Under the pieces are notes generated by a model. The model had not been told where the DNA came from, did no database searches, and saw only the letters and a program-made list of their open reading frames with translations. A DNA stretch of 64,000 nucleotides from UBA9676 sp036005525 (GTDB lineage: Bacteria > Actinomycetota > Actinomycetes > Streptosporangiales > Streptosporangiaceae), in assembly GCA_036005525.1 (NCBI GenBank), contig DASYQM010000451.1, positions 1 to 64,000 on the forward strand, read 5' to 3'. Positions 1 through 9,093 of this stretch are shown here, piece after piece. The position numbers and the translations under genes are program-made. The number at the start of each line of letters is the position of its first letter. Position 1 is the first letter of the stretch.

Positions 1-3000
1 GCCGCGCTGGTGAAGGCCGAGCCGCTCGCGCAGGAGGAGCGCAAGGTCGTGTCCGTGCTGTTCGCGGACCTGGTGGGCTTCACCTCCCGCGCCGAGCAGA
101 TGGATCCCGAGGATGTGCGGGCGCTGTTGTCGCCGTACTACTCCCGGTTGCGGGCGGAGCTGGAGCGATTCGGCGGGACGGTGGAGAAGTTCATCGGGGA
201 TGCGGTGATGGCGCTGTTCGGGGCGCCGGCCTCCCATGAGGACGATCCGGAGCGGGCGGTGCGGGCGGCGCTGGCGATCCGCGACTGGGTGCGCGAGGAG
301 GAGCGCATCCAGGTCCGGGTGGCGGTGAACACCGGGGAGGCCCTTGTCATGCTGGGGACGCGGCCGGCCTCGGGTGAGGGGATGGCCGCGGGGGATGTGG
401 TGAACACCGCGGCGCGGCTGCAGGCGGCCGCGCCGGTGAACGGGATCCTGGTTGGCGAGCGCACGTTCCGGGCGACGCGGGCCATGATTGAGTACCGCCA
501 GGCTGCGCCGGTGGCGGCGAAGGGCAAACGGGAACCGGTGCCGGTGTGGGAGGCGGTGGCGGCGCGCGCCCGGCTGGGGGTGGATGTCCCGTTTGAGGTG
601 CGGACGGCGCTGGTGAACCGCGGGCGCGAACTCGGCGCATTGCGCGACGCATTGACCCGGGTGCGGGCGGAGCGGACGCCGCAGCTGGTGACGGTGGTGG
701 GCGTGCCGGGGATCGGCAAGTCCCGGCTGGTGTACGAGCTGTCGCGGATCGCCGACGCCGACGCCGAGCTGATCTCCTGGCGGCAGGGCCGTTCGCTTCC
801 CTACGGCGAGGGGGTGAGCTTCTGGGCGCTGGCGGAGATGGTCAAGGCCCAGGCGGGCATCCTGGAAGACGACGCCCCGGCTCAGGCTCAGGCGAAGGTG
901 GCCGAGATGGCGGCGAACGTCCTGTCCAGTACGGCGGACGCCGACTGGGTGGCCCGGCACGTGGGCGCGCTGGCCGGCGTGGGGAGTGAGGAACCGGCCG
1001 GTGGCGACCGCCGCGGCGAGGTGTTCGCCGCCTGGCGGCAGTTCTTCGAGGCGCTGGCCGAGGCCCGGCCGCTGGTGCTGGTATTCGAAGATCTGCACTG
1101 GGCCGATGATGGGCTGCTGGATTTCATCGACTACCTGGCCGACTGGGCGGCCGGGGTGCCGCTGCTGGTGGTCGGCACGGCACGGCCGGAGCTGCTGGCG
1201 CGGCGGCCGGGCTGGGGCGGCGGCAAGCCGAACGCGCTCACACTGTCGCTGGCCCCCTTGTCCGACGACGACACCGCGCGCCTGATCGGGCTGCTGCTGG
1301 GCCGCGGCCTGGTGGAGGCGGGACAGCAGGGGGCGCTTCTGGCCCACGCCGGCGGCAATCCGCTGTTCGCGGAACAGTACGTGCGGATGCTGGCCGACCA
1401 GGGTGCTGGCCGGCAGCTGCCGCTACCGGAGTCGGTCCAGGGCATCATCGGCGCCAGGCTGGATCTGCTGACGCCGCCGGAGAAGCGGCTGCTACAGGAC
1501 GCGGCGGTGATCGGGAAGGTGTTCTGGCCCGGCGCGGCCGCCGCGCTCGGCGGCGAGGCCGGCGAAGTCGAACTGGAGGAGTACCTGCACGCCCTGGAGC
1601 GCAAGCAGTTCATCCGCCGCGAGCGGGCCTCGTCGCTGGCCGGCGAAACGCAGTATGCGTTCGCACACGTGCTGTTGCGCGACGTGGCCTACGGGCAGAT
1701 CCCCCGCGCCGCCCGGGCGGGCAAGCACGCCCAGGCAGCCGCCTGGATCGAGTCGCTGGGGCGGGCAGAGGATCACGCCGAGATGCTCGCCCACCACTAC
1801 CTGAGCGCGCTGGACCTGGCCCACGCCGCCCGCCGGGACACCGCGGACCTAGCGCCACAGGCCCGGACCGCGCTCAGGCGCGCTGGCGACCGCGCCTGCG
1901 CCCTGCTCGCCTTCGCTGCGGCCGCAGGCTACTACCGGGCGGCGCTGGCGCTATGGCCGCAGGACGCGCAGGAACAGCGGGCCAGCCTGCTCTTGCTGCT
2001 GGGAACTGCGCTGCTTGAGGCCGGCGAGACGCAACAGGCCGAAGCCGTGCTGGCGGAGGGCGCCGAGGCGGCCGCATCGGCCCGTCGGCCCGCACCCCAG
2101 GTACGGATCCGCGTCCTCCTGGCAGACATCCACGCCTCGCAGAGCGGGCCCAGGCAAGGGGCCCTCGCCGAGTGCGAGGCGGCCGCCGCCGTCCTGGAGG
2201 CCGAAGGTGATCTGGAGGGTCTGGCCGAGGCGTGGCGGGTGGCCGGCAAGATCCGGTTTTGGCTGGGCGACTCACCCTCCGACCAGCAGGCCCTCGAGCG
2301 CGCTATCGCCTGCGCGCGGCAAGGCGGCCACCGCCGTCTGCAGATGCGGGCCAGCGGCAACCTCGCGCAAAGCTTCCAGATGCTGCCGATCCCGGTCGAC
2401 GCCGCGATAGCGCGCGCCGGGCAGCTACTCCAGACAGCGAACGGCGAGCCGTGGGCGGAAGCCGACATTCTAATGCCGCTTTCGCTGCTCTACGCCTACG
2501 TCGGCCGGTTCGCTGACGCCCGCGAAGCGATCGCACGCGCCCAGTCGGTGTACGGCCGCTCGGAAGCGAAATTCACACGGTCAGTAGTGGCAGCCACGAA
2601 CGCCGAGATAGAGCTGATCGCCGGAAACCCTGCCACGGCCGAGCTACACCTGCGGGAAGCGTACGAGGCGCTTCACGCTACGGGTGACTGGGGACCTCTG
2701 AGCACTCTCGCCAGTCGGTTCGCGGAGGTGCTCTACGCACAGGGTCGGTTCGAGGAGGCGCAGCAGATGACCGAACAGGCCCAGGCAGCTGCCCCGCCCG
2801 GCGACATCGACGCTCAGGCGCGGTGGCGGGTCGCCCGGGCCAAGCTGCTCGCCCGCAGCGGACAGTTCCCCGCCGCGCGGACCCTGCTGGACGAGGCGGC
2901 GGCGCTGATTTCGCCGACCTCCTGGGCGGTGCTCCAGGCCGAGATACTGATGGCAAAGGGCGGGGTGGAACGGCTCGCCGGGGAACGCGAGCAGGCCGCG

Positions 3001-3117
3001 GCCAGCCTGGGTGCGGCACTGCGCATCTATCAAGACCGGCATGCCATCCCGCTCGCGGATCAGGCCGCGGCCGCCCTGGCCAGCCTCACCGGCCAGCCCC
3101 GAATCGAGTCGGCCTAA
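1..3117 (+). CDS. Nucleotide cyclase / STAND ATPase / TPR regulator, 5'-truncated
   Basis: The frame is open from the first base, so the N-terminus probably lies upstream. A GTG at 10 is the first possible internal start, but proteins of this build often carry a short zinc ribbon before the cyclase. Numbering from the window edge, a class III nucleotide cyclase domain spans about residues 15-195, with metal-binding FADLVGFT near 21 and IGDAVMALFG near 66. A P-loop NTPase of the STAND/AAA type follows, with GVPGIGKS near 235 and a Walker B-like segment VLVFEDLHWAD near 360. Alpha-helical TPR-like repeats run from about 590 to the end. The likely role is a cytoplasmic signalling ATPase that may make cAMP. 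The signal it senses cannot be read. The family call is firm; cyclase activity is inferred. Confidence 0.85.
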   Translation, partial: AALVKAEPLAQEERKVVSVLFADLVGFTSRAEQMDPEDVRALLSPYYSRLRAELERFGGTVEKFIGDAVMALFGAPASHEDDPERAVRAALAIRDWVREEERIQVRVAVNTGEALVMLGTRPASGEGMAAGDVVNTAARLQAAAPVNGILVGERTFRATRAMIEYRQAAPVAAKGKREPVPVWEAVAARARLGVDVPFEVRTALVNRGRELGALRDALTRVRAERTPQLVTVVGVPGIGKSRLVYELSRIADADAELISWRQGRSLPYGEGVSFWALAEMVKAQAGILEDDAPAQAQAKVAEMAANVLSSTADADWVARHVGALAGVGSEEPAGGDRRGEVFAAWRQFFEALAEARPLVLVFEDLHWADDGLLDFIDYLADWAAGVPLLVVGTARPELLARRPGWGGGKPNALTLSLAPLSDDDTARLIGLLLGRGLVEAGQQGALLAHAGGNPLFAEQYVRMLADQGAGRQLPLPESVQGIIGARLDLLTPPEKRLLQDAAVIGKVFWPGAAAALGGEAGEVELEEYLHALERKQFIRRERASSLAGETQYAFAHVLLRDVAYGQIPRAARAGKHAQAAAWIESLGRAEDHAEMLAHHYLSALDLAHAARRDTADLAPQARTALRRAGDRACALLAFAAAAGYYRAALALWPQDAQEQRASLLLLLGTALLEAGETQQAEAVLAEGAEAAASARRPAPQVRIRVLLADIHASQSGPRQGALAECEAAAAVLEAEGDLEGLAEAWRVAGKIRFWLGDSPSDQQALERAIACARQGGHRRLQMRASGNLAQSFQMLPIPVDAAIARAGQLLQTANGEPWAEADILMPLSLLYAYVGRFADAREAIARAQSVYGRSEAKFTRSVVAATNAEIELIAGNPATAELHLREAYEALHATGDWGPLSTLASRFAEVLYAQGRFEEAQQMTEQAQAAAPPGDIDAQARWRVARAKLLARSGQFPAARTLLDEAAALISPTSWAVLQAEILMAKGGVERLAGEREQAAASLGAALRIYQDRHAIPLADQAAAALASLTGQPRIESA

Positions 3118-3197
3118 GCGGCCCAGCAGCTCCGGCGCACCTTTCCGGATGGGAGACTGCTGCCCGGGGTCCCACTCGAGGGGGTGGCACTGGGCAG

Positions 3198-3851
3198 GTG
3201 AAGCTCGGCAGGGTGGCTGCGTTGTGCGGTGTCGCGGGCCCCGTGCTGTTCACCGTGGCGTGGGTGGTCGGCTCGCTGCGCCAGTCCGGTCACGGCGCAG
3301 CCGAGGTGCAGCTGAGCGGCCTGGCCGCAGAGGACGCGAGGGATCCGCAGATCATGATGGCCGGGTTCGTGGTGCTGGGCCTCTGCTCGATCGCGTTTGG
3401 TGTCGCGCTTGACCGGGTGATCGTGCCCAGGTCAGCCGGGCCATGGCTGGTGGTGGTGGCGGGCGCGGCGGCCGTGGCCGCTGGGGTATTCCGGCGCGAT
3501 CACCTGCTGCTGGTCGGCCCCGGCTTCGCCGGTGAGTCGTGGCACAACCAGGTGCACGACGTGGCCAGCGGCGTCGCGTACGGGGCGATGCTCGCGGCGC
3601 CGCTGGTGCTGGCGCGGCGCTTCCGTGGCGACCCGCAGTGGGCGATGCTCAGCCGTCCGGCCCAGGTTCTTGCGCTGGGCAGTGCGCTGGCCCTGGCCGT
3701 CTTCGCATCCCGGGTCGTTGAGCCGTGGAACGGCGTCGCGCAGCGGATCGCGGTCACGCTCGCTCTTTCCGCCGAGATCCTCGTCGCCACGCGAATGCTG
3801 ACCCTGCCGCTGACCGGCTCAGGCGCCAGACAGGCAGCTCGAAACGCCTGA
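3198..3851 (+). CDS. DUF998-like integral membrane protein
   Basis: 217 residues if translation starts at the GTG at 3198. The frame is open further upstream but overlaps the preceding gene and is not protein-like there. Five or six hydrophobic segments are visible (near residues 5-25, 55-75, 82-100, 125-145, 160-180 and 185-200), separated by short charged loops. This layout resembles the DUF998 family of small membrane proteins of unknown function. It lies 80 bp after the cyclase gene on the same strand. No catalytic residues stand out and I assign no role. The start is uncertain because no strong ribosome-binding site is present. Confidence 0.6.
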   Translation: MKLGRVAALCGVAGPVLFTVAWVVGSLRQSGHGAAEVQLSGLAAEDARDPQIMMAGFVVLGLCSIAFGVALDRVIVPRSAGPWLVVVAGAAAVAAGVFRRDHLLLVGPGFAGESWHNQVHDVASGVAYGAMLAAPLVLARRFRGDPQWAMLSRPAQVLALGSALALAVFASRVVEPWNGVAQRIAVTLALSAEILVATRMLTLPLTGSGARQAARNA

Positions 3852-3944
3852 TATAGAGTCAGTTCGCCTGCCCGTGTCTCCTGCTCGCGGGAGCGGACCG
3901 GGCGACGCGGGCCGGAGTCGGGCGGCGGAGGGAGCTGAGCGGTC

Positions 3945-6260
3945 GTGAGCATTCTCGGTACCCGGGTCCTGCGGACGGAGGATCCAGGCTTCCTCACGGC
4001 CGGCGCCGTCTATACCGACGACATCCGGCTCGCCGGCGCCTGTCACGTGTTCTTCGTCCGGTCCCCGCTCGCGCATGCGCGGATCCGGTCCGTCGATGTC
4101 AGCGCCGCACTTCAGGCGCCGGGTGTGGTCGCGGCGTTCACCGGCGCCGACCTGGCCGACCTCCCACTGCTGGCGCCGCCGATGCCCGGCATGATCAACG
4201 ACCGGATGGGCCAGCCTCTCCTTGCCCGGGATGTGGTCAGGTTCGTCGGCGAGCCGGTGGCCGTGGTCGTCACCGAGGACCGGTACCAGGGCGAGGACGC
4301 GGCGGAACTGGTCGACGCCGATTACGACCCCCTGCCGCCGGTCATCGGGCTGGCCGAGGCCGGTGCCGACGGTGAGCACGGCCTGCTGTTCCCCGAGGCC
4401 GGCACGAACGTCGCCGCCTCCTTTGGCGACGCCGCCGGGCTCAGGGCGGACCTGTTCGATGACTGCGACGTGGTCGTCACCCGGACCATCGTCAACCAGC
4501 GGGTCGCGCCCGCGCCGATGGAGCCCCGCGCGGCCGCCGCCGCCTGGGGCGAGGACGGCCGGCTGACGGCGTGGATCCCGAACCAGGGCGCGCAGGGCAC
4601 GCGCGGGGCCCTGGCGGACATGCTCGGGATGGACCCGGCGGGCCTGCGGGTCATCACCCCGGACGTGGGCGGCGCGTTCGGCGCCAAGTTCGGCGCCGAC
4701 CCGGAGCACGCGGTGGTGTGCTGGGTGGCCAAGCGCATCGGCCGTCCCGCGCGCTGGGCCGAGACCCGGGGCGAGAACCTGGTCGGGATGACACACGGCC
4801 GCGCGCAGCGGCAGAAGATCACGATCGGCGGCAGCCGGAACGGCACCGTGGCGGCCTACCGGCTGGAGATCGTGCAGGATGCCGGGGCCTACCCAAGGTT
4901 CGGCGCGTTCCTGCCGGCGCTCACGATCATGATGGCGCCCGGCCCGTACGCGTTCGGCCGTGCCGAGGCGGTGGCACGGTCGGTGGTGACCAACACCACG
5001 CCGGTCGGCGCCTACCGGGGCGCGGGCCGGCCCGAGGCCACCGCGGCGGTCGAGCGTGCCATCGACCTTTTCGCCGCCGAGATCGGCATGGACCCGGCCG
5101 AGGTCCGCCGCAAGAACCTGCTGCCGAAGTTCAGCGAGCCGCACACCACCGCGTTCGGTGCGGTATACGACAGCGGCGACTACGCGGCGGCGCTGGACAA
5201 GGCGCTGGGGGCGGCCGGGTACGCCGAGCTGCGGGCGGAGCAGGCGAGACGGCGCGCAGACGGCGCCGTGGCCCAGCTCGGCGTCGGCATGTCCTGCTAC
5301 GTGGAGATCACCGGCCCCGGGATGGACGAGGGCGGCCCGGCCGAGAACGCTACCGTCGAGGTCCATCCGGACGGCAGCGCCACGATCCTGACCGGAACGT
5401 CCCCGCACGGGCAGGGCCATGTCACCGTGTGGGCGATGCTCGCCAGTGACGAGCTCGGCATCGACGTCGACAAGATCACGGTGAAGTGGGGCGACACGGA
5501 CCTGATCCCGGAGGGCGGCGGCACCGGTGGCTCACGCAGCCTGCAGCAGGGCGGGGCGGCGGTGCAGCAGGCCTCGCAGGAGCTGATCGAGGTGGCCAGG
5601 CAGCGCGCGGCCGGCGTGCTGGAGGCGAGCCCCGCCGACCTGGTCTTCGACGCCGGGCGCAGCGCCTTCACCGTGGCCGGTGACCCGGCCGCCGCGGTGC
5701 CGCTGGCCAAGCTGGCCGGGGCCGAGCGCCTGTTCGTGCGCGCCGTGTTCCGCGCGCCCGGCCCGACCTTCCCGTTCGGGGCGCACGTGGCGGTCGCCGA
5801 GGTGGACACCGAGACCGGCAAGGCCGTGCTGCGCCGGATGGTGACCGTCGACGACGCCGGCGCCGTGATCAACCCGCTGCTCGCGGAGGGGCAGCGGCAC
5901 GGCGGCATCGCCCAGGGCGCGGCGCAGGCGCTGCTGGAGGAGGTCGTCTACGACGCCGACGGGAACCCGCTGACCGCGACCTTCGCCGACTACGCCGTCC
6001 TGTCGCCCACCGAGGTTCCCAGCTTCGAGCTGGCCGACATGGCGACGCCGACCAGCTACAACCCACTGGGGGCCAAGGGGATCGGGGAGGCCGGCACGAT
6101 CGGCGCGACGCCGGCCGTGCAGAACGCGATCATCGACGCGCTCGGGCACCTCGGCGTGCGGCACATCGACATGCCCGCCACCCCGCAGCGGGTGTGGCAG
6201 GCCCTGCGGTCGGCGTCCGGTGCCGCGCCGGCGGGACCGGGCGAACCGGGGGACGCGTAG
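3945..6260 (+). CDS. CoxL-like molybdenum hydroxylase large subunit (xanthine dehydrogenase family)
   Basis: 771 residues, a normal length for the molybdopterin-binding subunit of the xanthine oxidase family. Seen directly: the N-terminal aldehyde oxidase a/b hammerhead (residues about 15-130), the molybdopterin contact GGAFGAKF near 241, AYRGAGRPEA near 355 and KGIGEAGT near 712, which holds the conserved active-site glutamate. AYRGAGR is the form II CoxL signature. True CO dehydrogenases of form I carry AYxCSFR, so CO oxidation is unlikely. The usual FAD (CoxM) and 2Fe-2S (CoxS) partner subunits are not adjacent or elsewhere in the window. A paralogue lies at 12526-14982. The substrate is unknown; an aldehyde or aldose is a guess. 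Starts at a GTG and is convergent with the GH114 gene. Confidence 0.85.
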   Translation: MSILGTRVLRTEDPGFLTAGAVYTDDIRLAGACHVFFVRSPLAHARIRSVDVSAALQAPGVVAAFTGADLADLPLLAPPMPGMINDRMGQPLLARDVVRFVGEPVAVVVTEDRYQGEDAAELVDADYDPLPPVIGLAEAGADGEHGLLFPEAGTNVAASFGDAAGLRADLFDDCDVVVTRTIVNQRVAPAPMEPRAAAAAWGEDGRLTAWIPNQGAQGTRGALADMLGMDPAGLRVITPDVGGAFGAKFGADPEHAVVCWVAKRIGRPARWAETRGENLVGMTHGRAQRQKITIGGSRNGTVAAYRLEIVQDAGAYPRFGAFLPALTIMMAPGPYAFGRAEAVARSVVTNTTPVGAYRGAGRPEATAAVERAIDLFAAEIGMDPAEVRRKNLLPKFSEPHTTAFGAVYDSGDYAAALDKALGAAGYAELRAEQARRRADGAVAQLGVGMSCYVEITGPGMDEGGPAENATVEVHPDGSATILTGTSPHGQGHVTVWAMLASDELGIDVDKITVKWGDTDLIPEGGGTGGSRSLQQGGAAVQQASQELIEVARQRAAGVLEASPADLVFDAGRSAFTVAGDPAAAVPLAKLAGAERLFVRAVFRAPGPTFPFGAHVAVAEVDTETGKAVLRRMVTVDDAGAVINPLLAEGQRHGGIAQGAAQALLEEVVYDADGNPLTATFADYAVLSPTEVPSFELADMATPTSYNPLGAKGIGEAGTIGATPAVQNAIIDALGHLGVRHIDMPATPQRVWQALRSASGAAPAGPGEPGDA

Positions 6261-6271
6261 CGCGGCTGCCG

Positions 6272-8029
6272 CTACACGCCCGCCGGGCACGGGCGGAGGA
6301 TCCGCCCGTCGAGGTCGACATCGAACTTGACCGCGGCGTAGCCGTGGGCCGGCGCGTACACGCGACGGCAGAAGGTGGCGAACCGCCGCTTGTACGGGCA
6401 GCGCTGCCCCGGATTACACACGAAGTGGTCGGCGCCGTACTCGGCCTCACCGACCCATTTGCCCGTCGGCTGGCGCGCCGTGTGGTCGGCCGTGAACACG
6501 TCCCAGCCACATGGTGTCGGTCCGTGCAGCGCGGTGCAGGTGATGCCGTACTGCCGGTTCCCGCGCTGCGCGGCGGAGAAGCACCCGCCGTAGGTGTAGC
6601 ACTCTTCCACCACGGCCCCGTCGGCGTAGCGCGCACCCCACCAGGCAAGAAGGGGCGAGTTCTTCCACAGCACGGTCATCCCCTCGCGGTGCACCTGGTT
6701 GAGCGCGTAGGCGAGGTAGTTCTGCGCGTCGCCCGGGGTGAGGTGGAACCCGGTGGTCGACGGCGGGTCGAAGCTGTCGATGTCGTCAAGCTCGACCGCG
6801 TCGAACCCCTTGCGGGCGCACATGGCGATCCGCTCATTGAGCATCGGCTTGAGCTTGCTGAGCTGGCGGAAGTCGACCCAGCGCTCCTGCGGGTAGCCGT
6901 AGTAGATCTTCCCGAGCGCGCTCGCCGGGAAGAAGTGGCCGAACGGTGCCGGGCTGGCGTCCGGGCGGTAGTCCTCCCACGCCAGGTCCAGGTAGCAGAC
7001 GGCCTTCGGGTGAGCCAGCGTGCTGGCCTGCCAGGTCGTGTGGAGCCGCTGGATTTCGGCCGGGGTGGTCAGGAAGCCGTCGATGTCGTAGATGTCCACG
7101 GCGCGCCGGCCGGTCCGCTGCCGTGGGGTCACCCGCCCGATCTGCCAGTCCCAGCGCATCGGGTGGCCGCGGCGGTTCAGGTGCGGCGGGTACCAGCACG
7201 ACCCGCCGTGGCCCGCCGTGCAGGGCAGCGGGGCGGGCAGCGGGACGACGCGCCAGCGGAACGCCAGCACGGTGTGCCCGGCCCGCCCGGCGGTGAGCAC
7301 CTCGACGCGGTGCGGGCCCAAGGCGAGCTTCCGGGCCTGGAAGACCCTGCTGTGCGGCATCGCGCGCCACGGCCCATGATCGACCCGGTAGCTTTGCGTC
7401 ACCGGGCCGCTGGCCGCACGGTAGTGTGGCGGGCTCACCTGGAAGTACTCCTGCCTGGAGGCGGTGTGATGCTCGGGCAGCCCGTTAAGGAACCCGGACA
7501 CCGGCGGCGGGCCGCTGGGGTAGCGCCGGACCGTGCCGCGGGCCGTGTAGCTGCGCGACGAGCGGATGACGCGGAACGTGAAGGTCGCGGGGTCGGTCTC
7601 GACGACCTCGGTGGCCGTCTCGGTGATCTTCAGGTACTTCCCCGTGTCGGCGTGCCCGGCGACGTAACGCCGCGCGGCGAACGGCGTGACCGTGGCGTCC
7701 GCGGCCTTGGCGCAGTGCCTGCCCCGCCCGCCCGACCGGGCTGCGCAGGCCCTCCATACGTAGGCGACCTCGAAGCTCAGCAGCCTGTCGCCGGGCGGCA
7801 GCGGTGACGGGCGCCAGGACAGCCCGGTCGCCCGGACGGGTGAGCCATCCCGCAGCAGGCCGGCTATCCGCAACGTGCCGCTGGAGACCGGCGGCCTGAT
7901 CGCCGCGGCCCGCACCGCCGGGGATCCGCGGGCCGCGCTGGCGGGGCCCGCCGCCTCCAGCGGGAGGGCGAGCGCGGCCGCCGAGACCAGGCACGCAAGG
8001 ATTCGCCATGGCGCCGTCGTGCGAGTCAT
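6272..8029 (-). CDS. Secreted GH114 endo-alpha-1,4-polygalactosaminidase-type glycosidase
   Basis: 585 residues. An N-terminal signal peptide (residues about 1-33, ending ASAA) indicates export. Residues about 50-280 form a beta-rich, cysteine-containing region resembling actinobacterial Ig-like modules. The C-terminal half is a GH114 (TIM-barrel) domain: WDWQIG near 295, CYLDLAWEDYRPD, then GYPQERWVDFRQL, AMCARKGFDAVELDDIDSF with paired acidic residues, WKNSP and EECYTYGGC. Characterised GH114 enzymes cleave alpha-1,4-linked galactosamine polymers. The gene is divergent from a SIS-domain isomerase across a duplicated regulatory cassette, which supports a role at the top of a galactosamine pathway. 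Substrate specificity is inferred from family and context. Confidence 0.85.
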   Translation of the reverse strand: MTRTTAPWRILACLVSAAALALPLEAAGPASAARGSPAVRAAAIRPPVSSGTLRIAGLLRDGSPVRATGLSWRPSPLPPGDRLLSFEVAYVWRACAARSGGRGRHCAKAADATVTPFAARRYVAGHADTGKYLKITETATEVVETDPATFTFRVIRSSRSYTARGTVRRYPSGPPPVSGFLNGLPEHHTASRQEYFQVSPPHYRAASGPVTQSYRVDHGPWRAMPHSRVFQARKLALGPHRVEVLTAGRAGHTVLAFRWRVVPLPAPLPCTAGHGGSCWYPPHLNRRGHPMRWDWQIGRVTPRQRTGRRAVDIYDIDGFLTTPAEIQRLHTTWQASTLAHPKAVCYLDLAWEDYRPDASPAPFGHFFPASALGKIYYGYPQERWVDFRQLSKLKPMLNERIAMCARKGFDAVELDDIDSFDPPSTTGFHLTPGDAQNYLAYALNQVHREGMTVLWKNSPLLAWWGARYADGAVVEECYTYGGCFSAAQRGNRQYGITCTALHGPTPCGWDVFTADHTARQPTGKWVGEAEYGADHFVCNPGQRCPYKRRFATFCRRVYAPAHGYAAVKFDVDLDGRILRPCPAGV

Positions 8030-8096
8030 CGCGGTGAGCCCCTTCCGCTATCCGTGGGCCGGGCCGGGCCGCTTTCGTTCTCGCTCGGATGAGCGG

Positions 8097-8125
8097 ATAT
8101 TAGAACACACTCGTGCGTTCAGCAA
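8097..8125 (-). promoter_or_regulatory. Leftward promoter for GH114 gene with operator in the spacer
   Basis: Read on the minus strand: TTGCTG (8125-8120), a 17-bp spacer, then TAATAT (8102-8097), a near-consensus housekeeping-type promoter. The spacer is almost entirely filled by the imperfect palindrome GAACGCACGAGTGTGTTC (8120-8103, half-sites GAAC-n-CAC / GTG-n-GTTC), a position where a bound repressor would block polymerase. Transcription would begin near 8090, about 60 bases before the GH114 start. Confidence 0.6.
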
Positions 8126-8146
8126 GGCTGCTTCTGGTCGTTAATC

Positions 8147-8176
8147 TTGCTGCCCGAGCGGCCGGGACGGTAGATT
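8147..8176 (+). promoter_or_regulatory. Rightward promoter for the SIS-led operon, probably leaderless
   Basis: TTGCTG (8147-8152), an 18-bp spacer and TAGATT (8171-8176). The predicted start of transcription falls at or within a few bases of the ATG at 8184, so the message would be leaderless or nearly so. Leaderless messages are common in actinobacteria. There is no ribosome-binding site before this ATG, which agrees. Confidence 0.5.
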
Positions 8177-8183
8177 CACCTGG

Positions 8184-9062
8184 ATGCGTGCCATCACGAG
8201 CGAGATCGCCAGCCAGCCTGCCCTGTGGCGGAAGGCCGCGGACATGGCTCTGGCCGTCGCTGGCCGGCTTCCGGCGCCCGGCGAGCCGGCCGCCGCCATC
8301 GGGTGCGGGACCTCCCACCACATCGCGCGGGCCTACGCGACGCTCCGCGAGGAAAGGGACCTGGGCACGACGGACGCGGCGATCGCCTCCGGGCTGTCGC
8401 CGCGCCGGAGCTACGGGCGCGTGGTCGCCATCTCACGCTCCGGTACCACCACGGAGGTCCTGCGCACGCTCGAAGGGCTCAGGGGACGCGTCGCCACGGT
8501 CGCGGTCACGGCGGTCCCCGGTTCGCCGGTCGCGTCGTCCGCCGACGACACGGTCGTGCTCGACTTCGCGAACGAGCAGTCGGTCGTGCAGACGCGCTTC
8601 GCGACCACGGCGCTCGCCCTGTTGCGCGCGCACGTCGGCGACCGGCTCGAAGCCGCGATCGCCGGCGGGGAAGCGGCGCTTGCCAGCGCGCTGCCGGTGC
8701 AGCCCGCGGAATTCCGGCAGTTCGTGTTCCTCGGGCAGGGCTGGACCGTGGGAATAGCGAACGAGGCGGCGCTCAAGCTGCGCGAAGCGGCCGCCGCGTG
8801 GACCGAGGCGTACCCGGCGATGGAATACCGCCACGGCCCGATCAGCGTGGCCGGTCCAGGAACCCTTGTGTGGGCCATCGGACCCGTCGATCCGAGCGTG
8901 CTCGCCGACGCGGCCGACACCGGGGCCACTATCGTCGACGGGGGGTCAGATCCGATGGCCGAGCTCGTCCTCATCCAGAGGATGGCCGTCGAGCTCGCCG
9001 AGGCCCACGGGCTCGATCCCGATCATCCGAAGCACCTGACTCGCTCGGTCGTGCTGCCGTGA
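8184..9062 (+). CDS. SIS-domain sugar-phosphate isomerase/deaminase (AgaS/GlmS-like)
   Basis: 292 residues with two SIS folds: the first around GCGTSHHIARAY (near residue 40) with the phosphate-binding SRSGTTTE near 88, the second around LGQGWTVGIANEAALKLREA near 185, followed by YRHGPISV. Members of this group isomerise and deaminate amino-sugar 6-phosphates. In a locus with GH114, a PfkB kinase and a class II aldolase, the most likely reaction is galactosamine-6-phosphate to tagatose-6-phosphate plus ammonia, as for AgaS. That is inference; glucosamine- or fructosamine-type substrates are alternatives. First gene of a rightward run of eight. The ATG at 8184 lies inside the duplicated cassette and suits a leaderless transcript. 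Confidence 0.8.
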   Translation: MRAITSEIASQPALWRKAADMALAVAGRLPAPGEPAAAIGCGTSHHIARAYATLREERDLGTTDAAIASGLSPRRSYGRVVAISRSGTTTEVLRTLEGLRGRVATVAVTAVPGSPVASSADDTVVLDFANEQSVVQTRFATTALALLRAHVGDRLEAAIAGGEAALASALPVQPAEFRQFVFLGQGWTVGIANEAALKLREAAAAWTEAYPAMEYRHGPISVAGPGTLVWAIGPVDPSVLADAADTGATIVDGGSDPMAELVLIQRMAVELAEAHGLDPDHPKHLTRSVVLP

Positions 9063-9093
9063 GTCACAGCCGCTCGCGCGGGAGGTCCTGACC

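Larger units (their letters stand above)
8071..8194. repeat. Duplicated bidirectional regulatory cassette, copy 1
   Basis: This 124-bp block recurs at 21417-21540 with no gaps and about 13 mismatches by eye. It lies between the divergent GH114 and SIS genes and contains promoters for both directions plus a palindrome. The block ends just inside the SIS gene, covering its start codon. Such exact preservation of a control region at two divergent junctions of one locus indicates co-regulation, most simply by the DeoR protein encoded at 10261. Confidence 0.9.

Noticed and set aside
3819..5420. Long leftward open frame opposite the CoxL-like gene
   Set aside because: High GC leaves long antisense frames open throughout the window. 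This one has no domain, start signal or plausible composition.
3945..6260. Form I carbon monoxide dehydrogenase large subunit
   Set aside because: Has AYRGAGR instead of AYxCSFR, and the CoxM and CoxS subunit genes are missing.
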